From assembly GCA_964564035.1 (NCBI GenBank), contig CAZLZN010000027.1, positions 1-14,778 of the forward strand: DNA of 14,778 bases, given 5' to 3'. Below the pieces are notes generated by a model, which was given only the letters and a program-made list of their open reading frames with translations, did not search any database and was not told the origin of the DNA. This document shows, piece after piece, positions 7,879 through 13,733 of this stretch. The number at the start of each line of letters is the position of its first letter. The first letter of the stretch is position 1. Origin of the DNA: JAHIGH01 sp964564035. GTDB taxonomy: Bacteria; Patescibacteriota; Microgenomatia; Levybacterales; UBA12049. The position numbers and the translations under genes are program-made.

Positions 7879-9192
7879 CTAGAGCGTAAGCAGATCAAGC
7901 GCGGCCGCAGCCGACCAGGCCTGCATCAAACAGCTCTGCTGGCCGCGTTCATTTTTATACAGCAGATACTGCCCCTCATCGCTTTTTACATATAACTCAA
8001 TCGGAGATCCGAAGTATCTGATCGGCTTTAACGTCGCTTTCTTCAATTTATCCGCGTATCTCACGAAATCCCAATTCATAAGCCCTTCGTGACTCATGCC
8101 GTTTAGCTTTGGCCAAAAACTGCCGTTATGATAATTATTTTCACCCGTTATATACGTTAACGCGTCGGAGCTCATCGTCCGGACTCCTGCATCAGGATCA
8201 AACATATCCGCCATAAATGCCCGCTTTACTGTTTGAGCTATATATTCGTCCTTCAGAATCGACTGACGCACGCCATTCTTATAATAAGTAGCCCAAAGCA
8301 AAAGTAAAGGATTGCCTGTAATTGTTTTTATTTGATTTTTTAGACCATCAAGCGCTTGTACCGGGTAAATAAGTCCCTTCGTTTCAAACAAAAACAGTTC
8401 GTTAAACACTCTCCTTAATTGATCCGCGTGTTTTTCCAATTTTTTAGCAAAACTGTCGGTTCTCATGTATTTATTTGTTTTATCTTGATAAAAATCTGCC
8501 CAAAGCTTTAACGCAAGCCATGCATAACCCTGTACCTCAACAGGTGCGATCGGATACATGGGGAAACTGCCATCCGCCTGAACCAAAGATTCATGCGAAT
8601 CGGTCCACGACTGTACCTTTAGACCTCCATGAATCCTGGTATTCGGCAATTCATATTCCAAAAGACTATCCTTGTCCTTATCTCCATAAGTTATTATCCA
8701 GTTCAGTCCCGCCTCAACAGCCGGCAATGCCGATAATAAAAACGCATCATCACCAGTTAATTTCCAATATTTATATATCGCAATAAGCCCGAGTGGAGTT
8801 GAATCCAGAGAATCATAATTACGCATTATATTGTCGGGATACAGAAACCATGGGCGTACCGGACGGCTTACCAGGTGCTCATACTTTTCTTTTCTGTATT
8901 CATGTATAAATTTACCCGGCTCTTCCCCGCTCTCCGGATTAGTTTCACGTCCCTGCAAGCTAATAAGCGTATTTAATGACCGCCTGGAAATTTGAATCAG
9001 CGGATTTATATCTATAACATTTCTGACATGCTTATTTGACGCAGTCTTTAAAAGTTTCAATATAGTTATGAAGCTGTCTCTCCCGAAGATACATCCGTAA
9101 ATCTCTTCTTTCCCTGAAGCATTGATTCCTTCATCTGTAGCCATTTGAAGTATCGAGTCATAAATGTTAGCTGTAAATGTTTTGTCGGGCAT
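7879..9192 (-). CDS. Debranching-enzyme-like glucosidase ((alpha/alpha)6 barrel)
   Basis: A 437-aa protein resembling the C-terminal catalytic barrel of amylo-alpha-1,6-glucosidase/glycogen debranching enzymes and related glucosidases. Recognisable blocks in order: FGRDS (36-40), YDSLDSTPLGL then YKYWKLTGD (126-148), QSWTDSHES (194-202), APVEVQGYAWLAL (216-228), AGVRTMSSD, YHNGSFWP (354-361) and MQAWSAAAALDLL near the end. The Asp/Glu residues in DSHES and near SHEG are plausible catalytic acids. It has no signal peptide or membrane segment, so it is probably cytosolic and acts on stored or imported alpha-glucan. Debranching proteins of this type usually carry an extra N-terminal domain; this one begins almost at the barrel. 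Exact linkage specificity cannot be read from the sequence. No other glucan gene is in the window. ATG 9192 has no SD; a TTGACA promoter lies just upstream. Confidence 0.8.
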   Translation of the reverse strand: MPDKTFTANIYDSILQMATDEGINASGKEEIYGCIFGRDSFITILKLLKTASNKHVRNVIDINPLIQISRRSLNTLISLQGRETNPESGEEPGKFIHEYRKEKYEHLVSRPVRPWFLYPDNIMRNYDSLDSTPLGLIAIYKYWKLTGDDAFLLSALPAVEAGLNWIITYGDKDKDSLLEYELPNTRIHGGLKVQSWTDSHESLVQADGSFPMYPIAPVEVQGYAWLALKLWADFYQDKTNKYMRTDSFAKKLEKHADQLRRVFNELFLFETKGLIYPVQALDGLKNQIKTITGNPLLLLWATYYKNGVRQSILKDEYIAQTVKRAFMADMFDPDAGVRTMSSDALTYITGENNYHNGSFWPKLNGMSHEGLMNWDFVRYADKLKKATLKPIRYFGSPIELYVKSDEGQYLLYKNERGQQSCLMQAWSAAAALDLLTL

Positions 9193-9218
9193 ATAATTTA
9201 CACAAAAATTACAAAACT

Positions 9219-9258
9219 ATCTAACACCTTTTTGATTTGCATGTCAAGCGCGGCAAAT
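9219..9258 (-). promoter_or_regulatory. Promoter of the glucosidase gene with a dyad around the -35
   Basis: The minus strand has a consensus TTGACA (9247-9242), a 17-bp spacer and a weak -10 TTAGAT (9224-9219), about 26 bp before the ATG. The -35 sits inside a 6-bp inverted repeat, ATTTGC (9235-9240) and GCAAAT (9253-9258), with a 12-bp loop, a position suited to a repressor. The dyad is short, so this is tentative. Confidence 0.42.
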
Positions 9259-9264
9259 ATATTC

Positions 9265-10419
9265 TTACATTTTCAAAAAAGGAAGCTGAACTTCAATTGT
9301 AGTACCTGATTTTTTCCCACTGCTGATTTCTATTTTGCCTTTATGTGATTCAATTATATGCTGGGCCAAAAGCAAACCTACCCCGAGTCCTTCTTTTTCT
9401 TCCGTGCCGATCTTATAAAAGCCGTCAAATATTTTTGAAATTTCTTTTTTGGGTATACCTTTTCCCTCATCAATTACCCGAAGAATTATATAGCGCTTAT
9501 TACTATCAAGCTCTATCACGATAGTAGACTTAAAAGGAGAAAACTTAGACGCATTACTGAGAAGTGCCGTAATCATTTGTAGCAACTTATTATAATCGCC
9601 GATCATAAAAGACTTCTTAGTACCTACTTTATTTATTACCACGATATTGTTGTCTTTATGTGTCACCTTAAATCTTTCCAGAGCCTTGTCAACAACCTCA
9701 GCCAAATCAATTTCTCTCAAAATAAACTCTAACTGCCCCTGTTTTATTCTGTTTATATCTAGCAGTTCTTTAATTAACTGCGTGAGCCTTTGTGTTTCGA
9801 AATATAGCTCCTCTATCCACTTTGACTCTACAGTGTCCTTGTCAGCAAACTTTCTATACAATAACTGAGCATACCCGCTCATAGATGTCAAAGGCGTCCT
9901 GAGCTCATGCGACGCAAGTGATATAAATCTGTCTCTCATTTCTAGGGCTCCCTTCACTTCTTCATGAAGTTGCGTTTTCTTAATAGCCGCACTCGCTATA
10001 GCCGTAAAAATATTATAAAGAGAATGTATCTCCTTAGTAAAAAGCGGCTCATTATCCGTAAAAAGAATTATAATTCCGATAGCTTCTTTGTGGTAGATAA
10101 GCGGTAAAAATACGGCATATTTAAACTGAATACTTCTTAAAAACTCATTTTTTTTATATATATCCCTTTTTTTGATCGATATTCCGGGTTTCTTGATAAT
10201 TTCGTAAATTTTATCGCCCTTATTTATTTTTAGATCTTTATCAATATTAGCACTTTGTCTCACGCTAAGCTTATTATCCAAATTACAAAGAAGCACGCCT
10301 GTTTTAATATTAGATAAATTTAGTACTTGATTGAACGTCAGATCAAAAATTGAATCAACAGTATCCGCCTCGACAAGCCTTGGAATTAGTTTGTTTATAT
10401 TATCAATTAAATGTCTCAT
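9265..10419 (-). CDS. Soluble GAF-domain histidine kinase
   Basis: A 384-aa kinase without membrane segments. A GAF-like sensor domain occupies about residues 10-150 (TFNQVLNLSNIKTGVLL at its start, FLPLIYHKEAIGIIILF near its end). HisKA follows with SLASHELRTPLTSMSG and phospho-acceptor His171. The HATPase domain has the N box around Asn289 (LLSNASKF), DEGKGIP (Asp317), and GLGVGLLLAQ (G2, about 344-353). All expected motifs are present. The missing membrane anchor suggests a cytosolic cue such as a small ligand or redox state. No response regulator lies beside it; the only one in the window is at 4775-5446. I start at ATG 10419. An in-frame TTG at 10440 is also open, but it would lie upstream of the candidate -10, and neither start has an SD. 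Confidence 0.92.
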   Translation of the reverse strand: MRHLIDNINKLIPRLVEADTVDSIFDLTFNQVLNLSNIKTGVLLCNLDNKLSVRQSANIDKDLKINKGDKIYEIIKKPGISIKKRDIYKKNEFLRSIQFKYAVFLPLIYHKEAIGIIILFTDNEPLFTKEIHSLYNIFTAIASAAIKKTQLHEEVKGALEMRDRFISLASHELRTPLTSMSGYAQLLYRKFADKDTVESKWIEELYFETQRLTQLIKELLDINRIKQGQLEFILREIDLAEVVDKALERFKVTHKDNNIVVINKVGTKKSFMIGDYNKLLQMITALLSNASKFSPFKSTIVIELDSNKRYIILRVIDEGKGIPKKEISKIFDGFYKIGTEEKEGLGVGLLLAQHIIESHKGKIEISSGKKSGTTIEVQLPFLKM

Positions 10420-10430
10420 AGTTAAAATCA

Positions 10431-10459
10431 ATTTTATCAAACATGCTCTGCCTTGTATA
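10431..10459 (-). promoter_or_regulatory. Candidate near-leaderless promoter of the GAF kinase
   Basis: The minus strand has TATACA (10459-10454), a 17-bp spacer and TAAAAT (10436-10431), only 11 nt before ATG 10419. Transcription would begin about 4 nt before the ATG, the same arrangement as the response regulator. The -35 match is 4 of 6, so the call is moderate. It would place the TTG at 10440 outside the transcript. Confidence 0.4.
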
Positions 10460-10800
10460 GTATATTTAGGGCAAATTAAAATTTTCTTATCATATTCTTA
10501 CAATATCAATTTTATGCTGACAACGCTAATCGTTCTTGATTTATATATAATTTTGGGGAAATACCGATATACTGCCTTTATATAAATTTAGCGGACATTT
10601 TATTTATAGTAATAAATTTATACTTTTTCAGTGATCTACGACACTATATCACTTATCCTATATAGAAGAAATTAATGTGGTGTTTTTTCGGCACATATTT
10701 AATAAAAAACGTTACAACATTTTCAACGCGTATTACTCAATATTTATTTTTCATACGCGTCGAAAACTTATTGTGTACTTCATTAGCAAATATGAGAAGA
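10441..10800. other. 360-bp A+T-rich intergenic region with several inverted repeats
   Basis: No convincing gene lies between the GAF kinase start and the YtxH-like gene stop. Inverted repeats seen: TATAAATTTA at 10581-10590 with TAAATTTATA at 10613-10622; AGTGAT at 10630-10635 with ATCACT at 10648-10653; GTTTTTT at 10682-10688 with AAAAAAC at 10704-10710; and the 14-bp pair at 10720-10766. A perfect TATAAT occurs on the plus strand at 10546-10551, but its best -35 (CTGACA, 10517-10522) is 23 bp away. The region may hold a structured RNA, a control region, or nothing but A+T-rich sequence. Confidence 0.4.
10720..10766. repeat. 14-bp inverted repeat around ACGCGT
   Basis: Left arm TTTTCAACGCGTAT (10720-10733) and right arm ATACGCGTCGAAAA (10753-10766) are complementary at 13 of 14 positions across a 19-nt loop. 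On either strand the T-rich side comes first and the A-rich side last, the reverse of an intrinsic terminator. A protein-binding dyad or RNA hairpin is therefore more likely. It lies 35 nt past the stop of the YtxH-like gene. Confidence 0.6.
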
Positions 10801-11121
10801 CTAGTGAATACTCCTGCTTAATTTTTCTTTGGTATCATTTTGCGTCTTCTCTTGTTTGCTTTTAGCCTCAGACATATTTTCAGCTACATCGTCAGCTGTG
10901 CTTTTTGCGGTACTTTGTATATTTCTATACGTTTGCTGTCCCCACTTTCCGGCTGTCGATTTTAGCTCATCAGCCTTTTGCGTCGCTCTCTTACGAATCT
11001 GTCTGTCAGACAGCAATACCGCAGCGGTACCGACCGCACCCAAAATTACGCCTGCTAATCCTGCTCTTGTTGCAATTTTGGCTGTACGCATTATTCCATT
11101 ATTATTATTTTCATTTGCCAT
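10801..11121 (-). CDS. YtxH-like small membrane stress protein
   Basis: A 106-aa protein with an Asn-rich start (MANENNNN), one Gly/Ala-rich hydrophobic segment at about 20-38 (AGLAGVILGAVGTAAVLL), then SDRQIRKRATQKADELKS and a long Lys/Gln/Ser/Thr-rich hydrophilic tail. This layout is that of the YtxH-like family, small proteins linked to general stress in Firmicutes. Their biochemical role is not settled. The start is ATG 11121: a strong SD (AAAGGAGGTG, 11140-11131) is correctly spaced for it, whereas the longer reading from GTG 11133 would begin inside that SD. It lies 87 nt downstream of the GlsB/YeaQ-like gene on the same strand, has the same leader, and is probably co-transcribed with it. 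The tail looks disordered, LEA-like in composition. Confidence 0.8.
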   Translation of the reverse strand: MANENNNNGIMRTAKIATRAGLAGVILGAVGTAAVLLSDRQIRKRATQKADELKSTAGKWGQQTYRNIQSTAKSTADDVAENMSEAKSKQEKTQNDTKEKLSRSIH

Positions 11122-11123
11122 AA

Positions 11124-11141
11124 TTTTATTCACCTCCTTTC
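11124..11141 (-). promoter_or_regulatory. Strong SD leader of the YtxH-like gene
   Basis: The minus strand reads GAAAGGAGGTGAATAAAA followed by TT and ATG. This 18-nt string is identical to the leader of the GlsB/YeaQ-like gene at 11462-11479. It decides the start at 11121 rather than the in-frame GTG at 11133. Confidence 0.85.
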
Positions 11142-11208
11142 CATCTTTGTATTTTTATACCCAAATATCCCTCCTCTCAGAGAGATTTATGGGCTTCTAT
11201 CGGAAATA

Positions 11209-11460
11209 CTATGCCCGCCGCATTGCTCTTCCGATAAAAAGTAATATTAGTGAACCGGCAATCGCTATTAAAAACGATGTTAAATTAAATCCGGTTACTG
11301 TAATTCCAAAAATAAGATCCGCCATAAAACCTCCGATTAAAGCCCCTGCGATACCCAGAAGTATTGAATTCAGGATTCCTCCTCTGGCCGGCTCCGGATC
11401 TATCACATTTGCTATTATTCCAACTACCAAGCCGAATAATATCCAAGATAAAATATTCAT
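11209..11460 (-). CDS. GlsB/YeaQ/YmgE-family stress-response membrane protein
   Basis: An 83-aa integral membrane protein with three hydrophobic segments (about 3-20, 28-52 and 58-78) and glycine-rich packing. MNILSWILFGLVVGIIANVI at the start, DPEPARGGILNSILLGIAGALIGG across the first loop (in two pieces, 21-44), and LLFIGRAMRRA at the end match the transglycosylase-associated (GlsB/YeaQ/YmgE) family at its normal length. The family is stress-induced in many bacteria, and the old name does not imply transglycosylase activity. It is preceded by a strong SD and by a promoter with one copy of the 44-bp duplicated element. It is probably the first gene of a two-gene unit with the YtxH-like gene. 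Confidence 0.9.
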   Translation of the reverse strand: MNILSWILFGLVVGIIANVIDPEPARGGILNSILLGIAGALIGGFMADLIFGITVTGFNLTSFLIAIAGSLILLFIGRAMRRA

Positions 11461-11461
11461 T

Positions 11462-11479
11462 TTTTATTCACCTCCTTTC
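11462..11479 (-). promoter_or_regulatory. Strong SD leader of the GlsB/YeaQ-like gene
   Basis: GAAAGGAGGTGAATAAAA directly before A-ATG on the minus strand. It is identical over 18 nt to the YtxH-like leader. Most other genes in this window have no SD. Confidence 0.85.
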
Positions 11480-11493
11480 GTTAATACATGAGA

Positions 11494-11521
11494 ATGATAC
11501 AGCTTAACAATGAGAGTTCAA
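11494..11521 (-). promoter_or_regulatory. Promoter of the GlsB/YeaQ-YtxH unit
   Basis: TTGAAC (11521-11516), a 16-bp spacer and TATCAT (11499-11494) on the minus strand. The start near 11487 gives a leader of about 27 nt that contains the SD. The -35 lies inside the best-conserved end (GAACTCTCAT) of the duplicated element. An alternative TATAAT at 11609-11604 has no good -35. Confidence 0.5.
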
Positions 11522-11553
11522 CTAAAATACTGTAAGTAATCAGAAAGAGGAGC
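11510..11553 (-). repeat. Duplicated 44-bp promoter element, copy A
   Basis: Matches 11923-11966 without gaps at 36 of 44 positions, with the first 10 (ATGAGAGTTC on the plus strand) identical. Read on the minus strand, it runs from CTTTCTG through CTTACAG to GAACTCTCAT and covers the -35 and upstream region of the GlsB/YeaQ-like promoter. Similarity stops sharply at the spacer, so selection seems to act on a binding site. Confidence 0.7.
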
Positions 11554-11641
11554 CTGACTACACAACTTTACTTCATACATCAGACGTTTTTACCCGGCGG
11601 AATATTATACGGTATTTATAAATTTTCAAAACCAAAAATGC

Positions 11642-11675
11642 AAAAAAATACCCGCTAATAATAACGGGTATTTTT
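11642..11675 (-). terminator. Intrinsic terminator after the KGG gene
   Basis: An 11-bp perfect stem, AAAAATACCCG (11644-11654) and CGGGTATTTTT (11665-11675), with a 10-nt loop. On the minus strand it ends in a run of seven T, fitting termination 18 nt past the KGG stop. It could also stop plus-strand transcripts. It isolates the KGG gene from the GlsB/YeaQ unit downstream. Confidence 0.85.
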
Positions 11676-11692
11676 CAGGCTAAATTAACAAA

Positions 11693-11869
11693 TTACATTG
11701 ATTTTCGCTGGCGTGCGCGCCCTCCTATTTGGCCGGCTACACGAGCTTCCTCACTCGTCCATTTATGGGCCGTCCCCTTTTTGTGAGCCGCTTTACCGCC
11801 TTTACTGGCGATCATCCTTTGTTTGTCCGGATTCATTGATGCGAATCCCCTACCTCGGCTTTTTTTCAT
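11693..11869 (-). CDS. Small KGG-motif general stress protein
   Basis: A 58-aa basic protein, read on the minus strand from ATG 11869 to TAA 11693-11695. It begins MKKSRGRGFASMNPDKQRMI, followed by ASKGGKAAHKKGTAHKWTSE, then a degenerate second repeat AGQIGGRARQRKSM. The ASKGGKAAH block and the second Gly-Gly block match the KGG repeat family (con-10/YciG-like stress-induced proteins), small hydrophilic proteins whose mechanism is unclear. It has a strong SD-type leader (11870-11887), an intrinsic terminator and its own promoter with copy B of the 44-bp element, so it is a complete single-gene transcription unit. A plus-strand frame across the same bases (11698-11889) is a shadow. Confidence 0.9.
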   Translation of the reverse strand: MKKSRGRGFASMNPDKQRMIASKGGKAAHKKGTAHKWTSEEARVAGQIGGRARQRKSM

Positions 11870-11887
11870 ACTTTATCACCCCCTTTT
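11870..11887 (-). promoter_or_regulatory. SD leader of the KGG gene
   Basis: AAAAGGGGGTGATAAAGT directly before ATG on the minus strand. It is a one-base-shorter relative of the AAAGGAGGTGAATAAAA leader of the other two stress genes and supports the start at 11869. Confidence 0.75.
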
Positions 11888-11906
11888 AAGCTTTACTGTT
11901 ATTTTC

Positions 11907-11934
11907 ATATTAAAATTTATCGATGAGAGTTCCA
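11907..11934 (-). promoter_or_regulatory. Promoter of the KGG gene
   Basis: TGGAAC (11934-11929), a 16-bp spacer and TAATAT (11912-11907) on the minus strand. Geometry relative to the duplicated element and to the ATG (37 bp from -10 to start codon, against 33) parallels the GlsB/YeaQ-like promoter. The hexamers alone are weak; the shared layout is the main support. Confidence 0.42.
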
Positions 11935-11966
11935 CTAATATAATGTAAGGATACAGAAAGAAGTGC
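11923..11966 (-). repeat. Duplicated 44-bp promoter element, copy B
   Basis: The partner of 11510-11553 (36 of 44 identical, no gap). It begins directly after the stop codon of the preceding membrane protein gene (stop at 11967-11969) and ends in the -35 region of the KGG promoter. This position argues for a promoter element rather than an RNA leader. Confidence 0.7.
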
Positions 11967-12455
11967 TTACTTCTTTTGGGCAGGTTTTATAAATTTAAAA
12001 TATCCTAGTATCAATGCGATAAACAGCCCTGCCGAAACTGTTATAAATTGGAACATGTTATCATTAGTCCCAAAACCCCGTCCTATGCTATAGATCAGCG
12101 TAAATACTCCGCCCAGCAATAATCCGTCGGATATGAGAAGCAGTCTCTTTGCGAGAATGAGACTTATTACGAGATAAATAATAGCAGCAACCAGTGCTAT
12201 AGTCGATACATTCCTGTTATAAAGAGCGATATCTTTCTGGAATGCCTTCTCTCTTTTCTCAAGCTCCATTTGCTCTTTTTCAAGCATTGCCGTCTGCGTG
12301 CTTTCTTTAATTTTTTCCGCTTCAGTCAATGGATATCTTAATCGGACTGACGGCTCAGGATATTTAGGCTCTTCATAAAAAGCGGCAATCCCGAATCCGA
12401 TAAACAAGGTAAGGAGAATTCCGATAAAAAATGTATAAATAACCTTGAGGATCAT
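11967..12455 (-). CDS. Four-helix membrane protein of unknown function
   Basis: A 162-aa protein I cannot assign. Hydrophobic segments at about 4-25, 84-105, 107-125 and 133-153. Between the first two lies a charged stretch (about 40-78) rich in Glu, Lys and Gln (EAEKIKESTQTAMLEKEQME and onward), likely a short coiled coil outside or beneath the membrane. It ends in a basic KFIKPAQKK tail. The start is ATG 12455. An in-frame TTG at 12467 overlaps the -10 box and cannot be in the transcript if the promoter call is right. It is 45 nt downstream of the thioredoxin-CcdA gene, so it may also be read from there. Function may relate to envelope stress, from location only. Confidence 0.75.
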   Translation of the reverse strand: MILKVIYTFFIGILLTLFIGFGIAAFYEEPKYPEPSVRLRYPLTEAEKIKESTQTAMLEKEQMELEKREKAFQKDIALYNRNVSTIALVAAIIYLVISLILAKRLLLISDGLLLGGVFTLIYSIGRGFGTNDNMFQFITVSAGLFIALILGYFKFIKPAQKK

Positions 12456-12463
12456 GTACGTAA

Positions 12464-12492
12464 ACAATAGCAGAGTTATTTTAGAATTTCAA
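12464..12492 (-). promoter_or_regulatory. Leaderless promoter of the four-helix membrane protein
   Basis: TTGAAA (12492-12487), a 17-bp spacer and TATTGT (12469-12464) on the minus strand. Only 8 nt separate the -10 from ATG 12455, so transcription would start at or 1-2 nt before the start codon. No SD is present. The -35 overlaps the region just past the stop of the thioredoxin-CcdA gene. Confidence 0.6.
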
Positions 12493-12500
12493 GAGGGTTA

Positions 12501-13733
12501 TTAATAAAACATCAAAAAACTCGGTTTAAATATCAAAATAAGACCCAATATTATCATTATTATCCCACCTATCATATTTGAGTACCGCGTATACTTAGCC
12601 GTCATCGCGAGCTTGTCCATACCATACAAAGCCAATCCGAACACAATAAAATCATCTACCATATAAAACAAAATATAAGTACCTATATAAAGCGCTGTTT
12701 GAAAGAGGGATAAATTATTAAGCTCAAGAATTTTAGTAAATGCTTGCGGTATACCGATGGAACATGCGAACTCAATAATATTAACTGAAAACGCGATACC
12801 AAGTATTGACAAAAATGTAATAAATGTAAACTTACTTGACGCTAGCGATTGTATCTTTTGCGTAGTCTTCCTTTTCTGATCCAAATTCGTCACCTTGCAG
12901 TCAAGCTCTTTTTTGCGCCATTCCCTGAGAAAGAAAAATCCACCGACTATCGATACGATACCTATGACCGGAGTAACAATACTATCTAACTGAACAAAGT
13001 CCCATGTTTTATACCACACGGTGATTATCAGTGTGTACATAATGGCCTCCGCCGCGATAAAAGTCCCAGCAAACCAGAACATCTTCCTCCTGTCGCCGAT
13101 CTGCATCAAAATTACCAAAAAAGTAACCAGGACCCACATCGCGCACGGATTAAATCCGTCTATAAAACCCAGGATCACCGATAAAGAAAGCAATGGATAG
13201 CTCAAGGCGTCAATCCGCCCGAAAAAAGGGAGATTTACATAATAGGTCTTGGAATCAACACAAGGTTCAAGCCCCTCGGAATCACATGTAGCGCTCTGAC
13301 TGTCCGCTGCGTTTAAGGCATTATCAAGATCCGTTTTTATTCCCTTTGCGCGCGTTGTGTCCACCAGATCCAGGATCTGCTTGCCTGTCGTAGCATCACT
13401 GTCGTAACCGATAATATAACTATTTCCAACAACCGTAATGGGAGTAACCTTAGATATGCCTGCTTTATTAGTAAAACTATCCCACACCCTGCGATCCTTT
13501 GTAAATTCCAAATTATATCTTATGATTTTTATATCGGGTCTTTCTTTCTCAATTTTATTTAAAAATATTTTTTGCTTAGCACAGTGAGAACAGCCGACAC
13601 GCAAAAAAACTATCACATCGATCTGCTCGGAAGTGCTGATCTGTTTTGCTTCCTGCGCGTAAACGGCATTTGAAGGAGGCACGCTCGCAAATATGAACAA
13701 GCTCAATAGAAGTATTTTTAAAAATTTTTTCAT
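12501..13733 (-). CDS. Thioredoxin/glutaredoxin-like domain fused to a CcdA/DsbD-type transmembrane domain
   Basis: A 410-aa envelope thiol-redox protein. A signal peptide or first helix occupies 1-26 (cleavage near VYA-Q likely). A thioredoxin-fold domain (about 36-125) has the redox pair Cys48/Cys51 (GCSHC) and a likely cis-Pro98 in VTP. A linker contains Cys150 and Cys158. About six membrane segments follow (182-410), with Cys197 in FNPCAMW and Cys324 in FACSIGIPQ, the pair expected to carry electrons across the membrane in CcdA/DsbD proteins. It probably passes cytosolic reducing power to disulfides outside the membrane. The thioredoxin domain is N-terminal, unlike E. coli DsbD where it is C-terminal. 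It lies 46 nt after the GT39-like gene; the ATG is preceded by ACCTCCA, not an SD. The ultimate substrate is unknown. Confidence 0.85.
   Translation of the reverse strand: MKKFLKILLLSLFIFASVPPSNAVYAQEAKQISTSEQIDVIVFLRVGCSHCAKQKIFLNKIEKERPDIKIIRYNLEFTKDRRVWDSFTNKAGISKVTPITVVGNSYIIGYDSDATTGKQILDLVDTTRAKGIKTDLDNALNAADSQSATCDSEGLEPCVDSKTYYVNLPFFGRIDALSYPLLSLSVILGFIDGFNPCAMWVLVTFLVILMQIGDRRKMFWFAGTFIAAEAIMYTLIITVWYKTWDFVQLDSIVTPVIGIVSIVGGFFFLREWRKKELDCKVTNLDQKRKTTQKIQSLASSKFTFITFLSILGIAFSVNIIEFACSIGIPQAFTKILELNNLSLFQTALYIGTYILFYMVDDFIVFGLALYGMDKLAMTAKYTRYSNMIGGIIMIILGLILIFKPSFLMFY

Noticed and set aside
10581..10622. Perfect 10-bp inverted repeat TATAAATTTA / TAAATTTATA as a terminator or operator
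   Set aside because: It is all A/T with a 22-nt loop in A+T-rich DNA. It was kept only as part of the intergenic description.
10677..10865. A 62-codon plus-strand frame with a weak AGAAG upstream
   Set aside because: It overlaps the YtxH-like gene antisense, has no recognisable motif and spans the inverted repeats. A+T-rich chance frame.
11122..11133. GTG start at 11133 for the YtxH-like gene
   Set aside because: This GTG is part of the AAAGGAGGTG SD itself, so it cannot be the start it serves.
11174..11184. Palindrome CTCTCAGAGAG between the GlsB/YeaQ-like and YtxH-like genes
   Set aside because: Only 5 bp per arm with no loop and no T-run. Too short to call a terminator or operator.
10829..11491. 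A 220-codon plus-strand open frame antisense to the YtxH-like and GlsB/YeaQ-like genes
   Set aside because: The two minus-strand genes have family matches and strong SD sites. The antisense frame has a low-complexity hydrophobic composition and no initiation signal.
11698..11889. A 63-codon plus-strand frame
   Set aside because: It is the exact antisense shadow of the KGG gene, which has a promoter, an SD and a terminator.
12456..12467. TTG start at 12467 for the four-helix protein
   Set aside because: It overlaps the TATTGT -10 box, upstream of the predicted transcription start.
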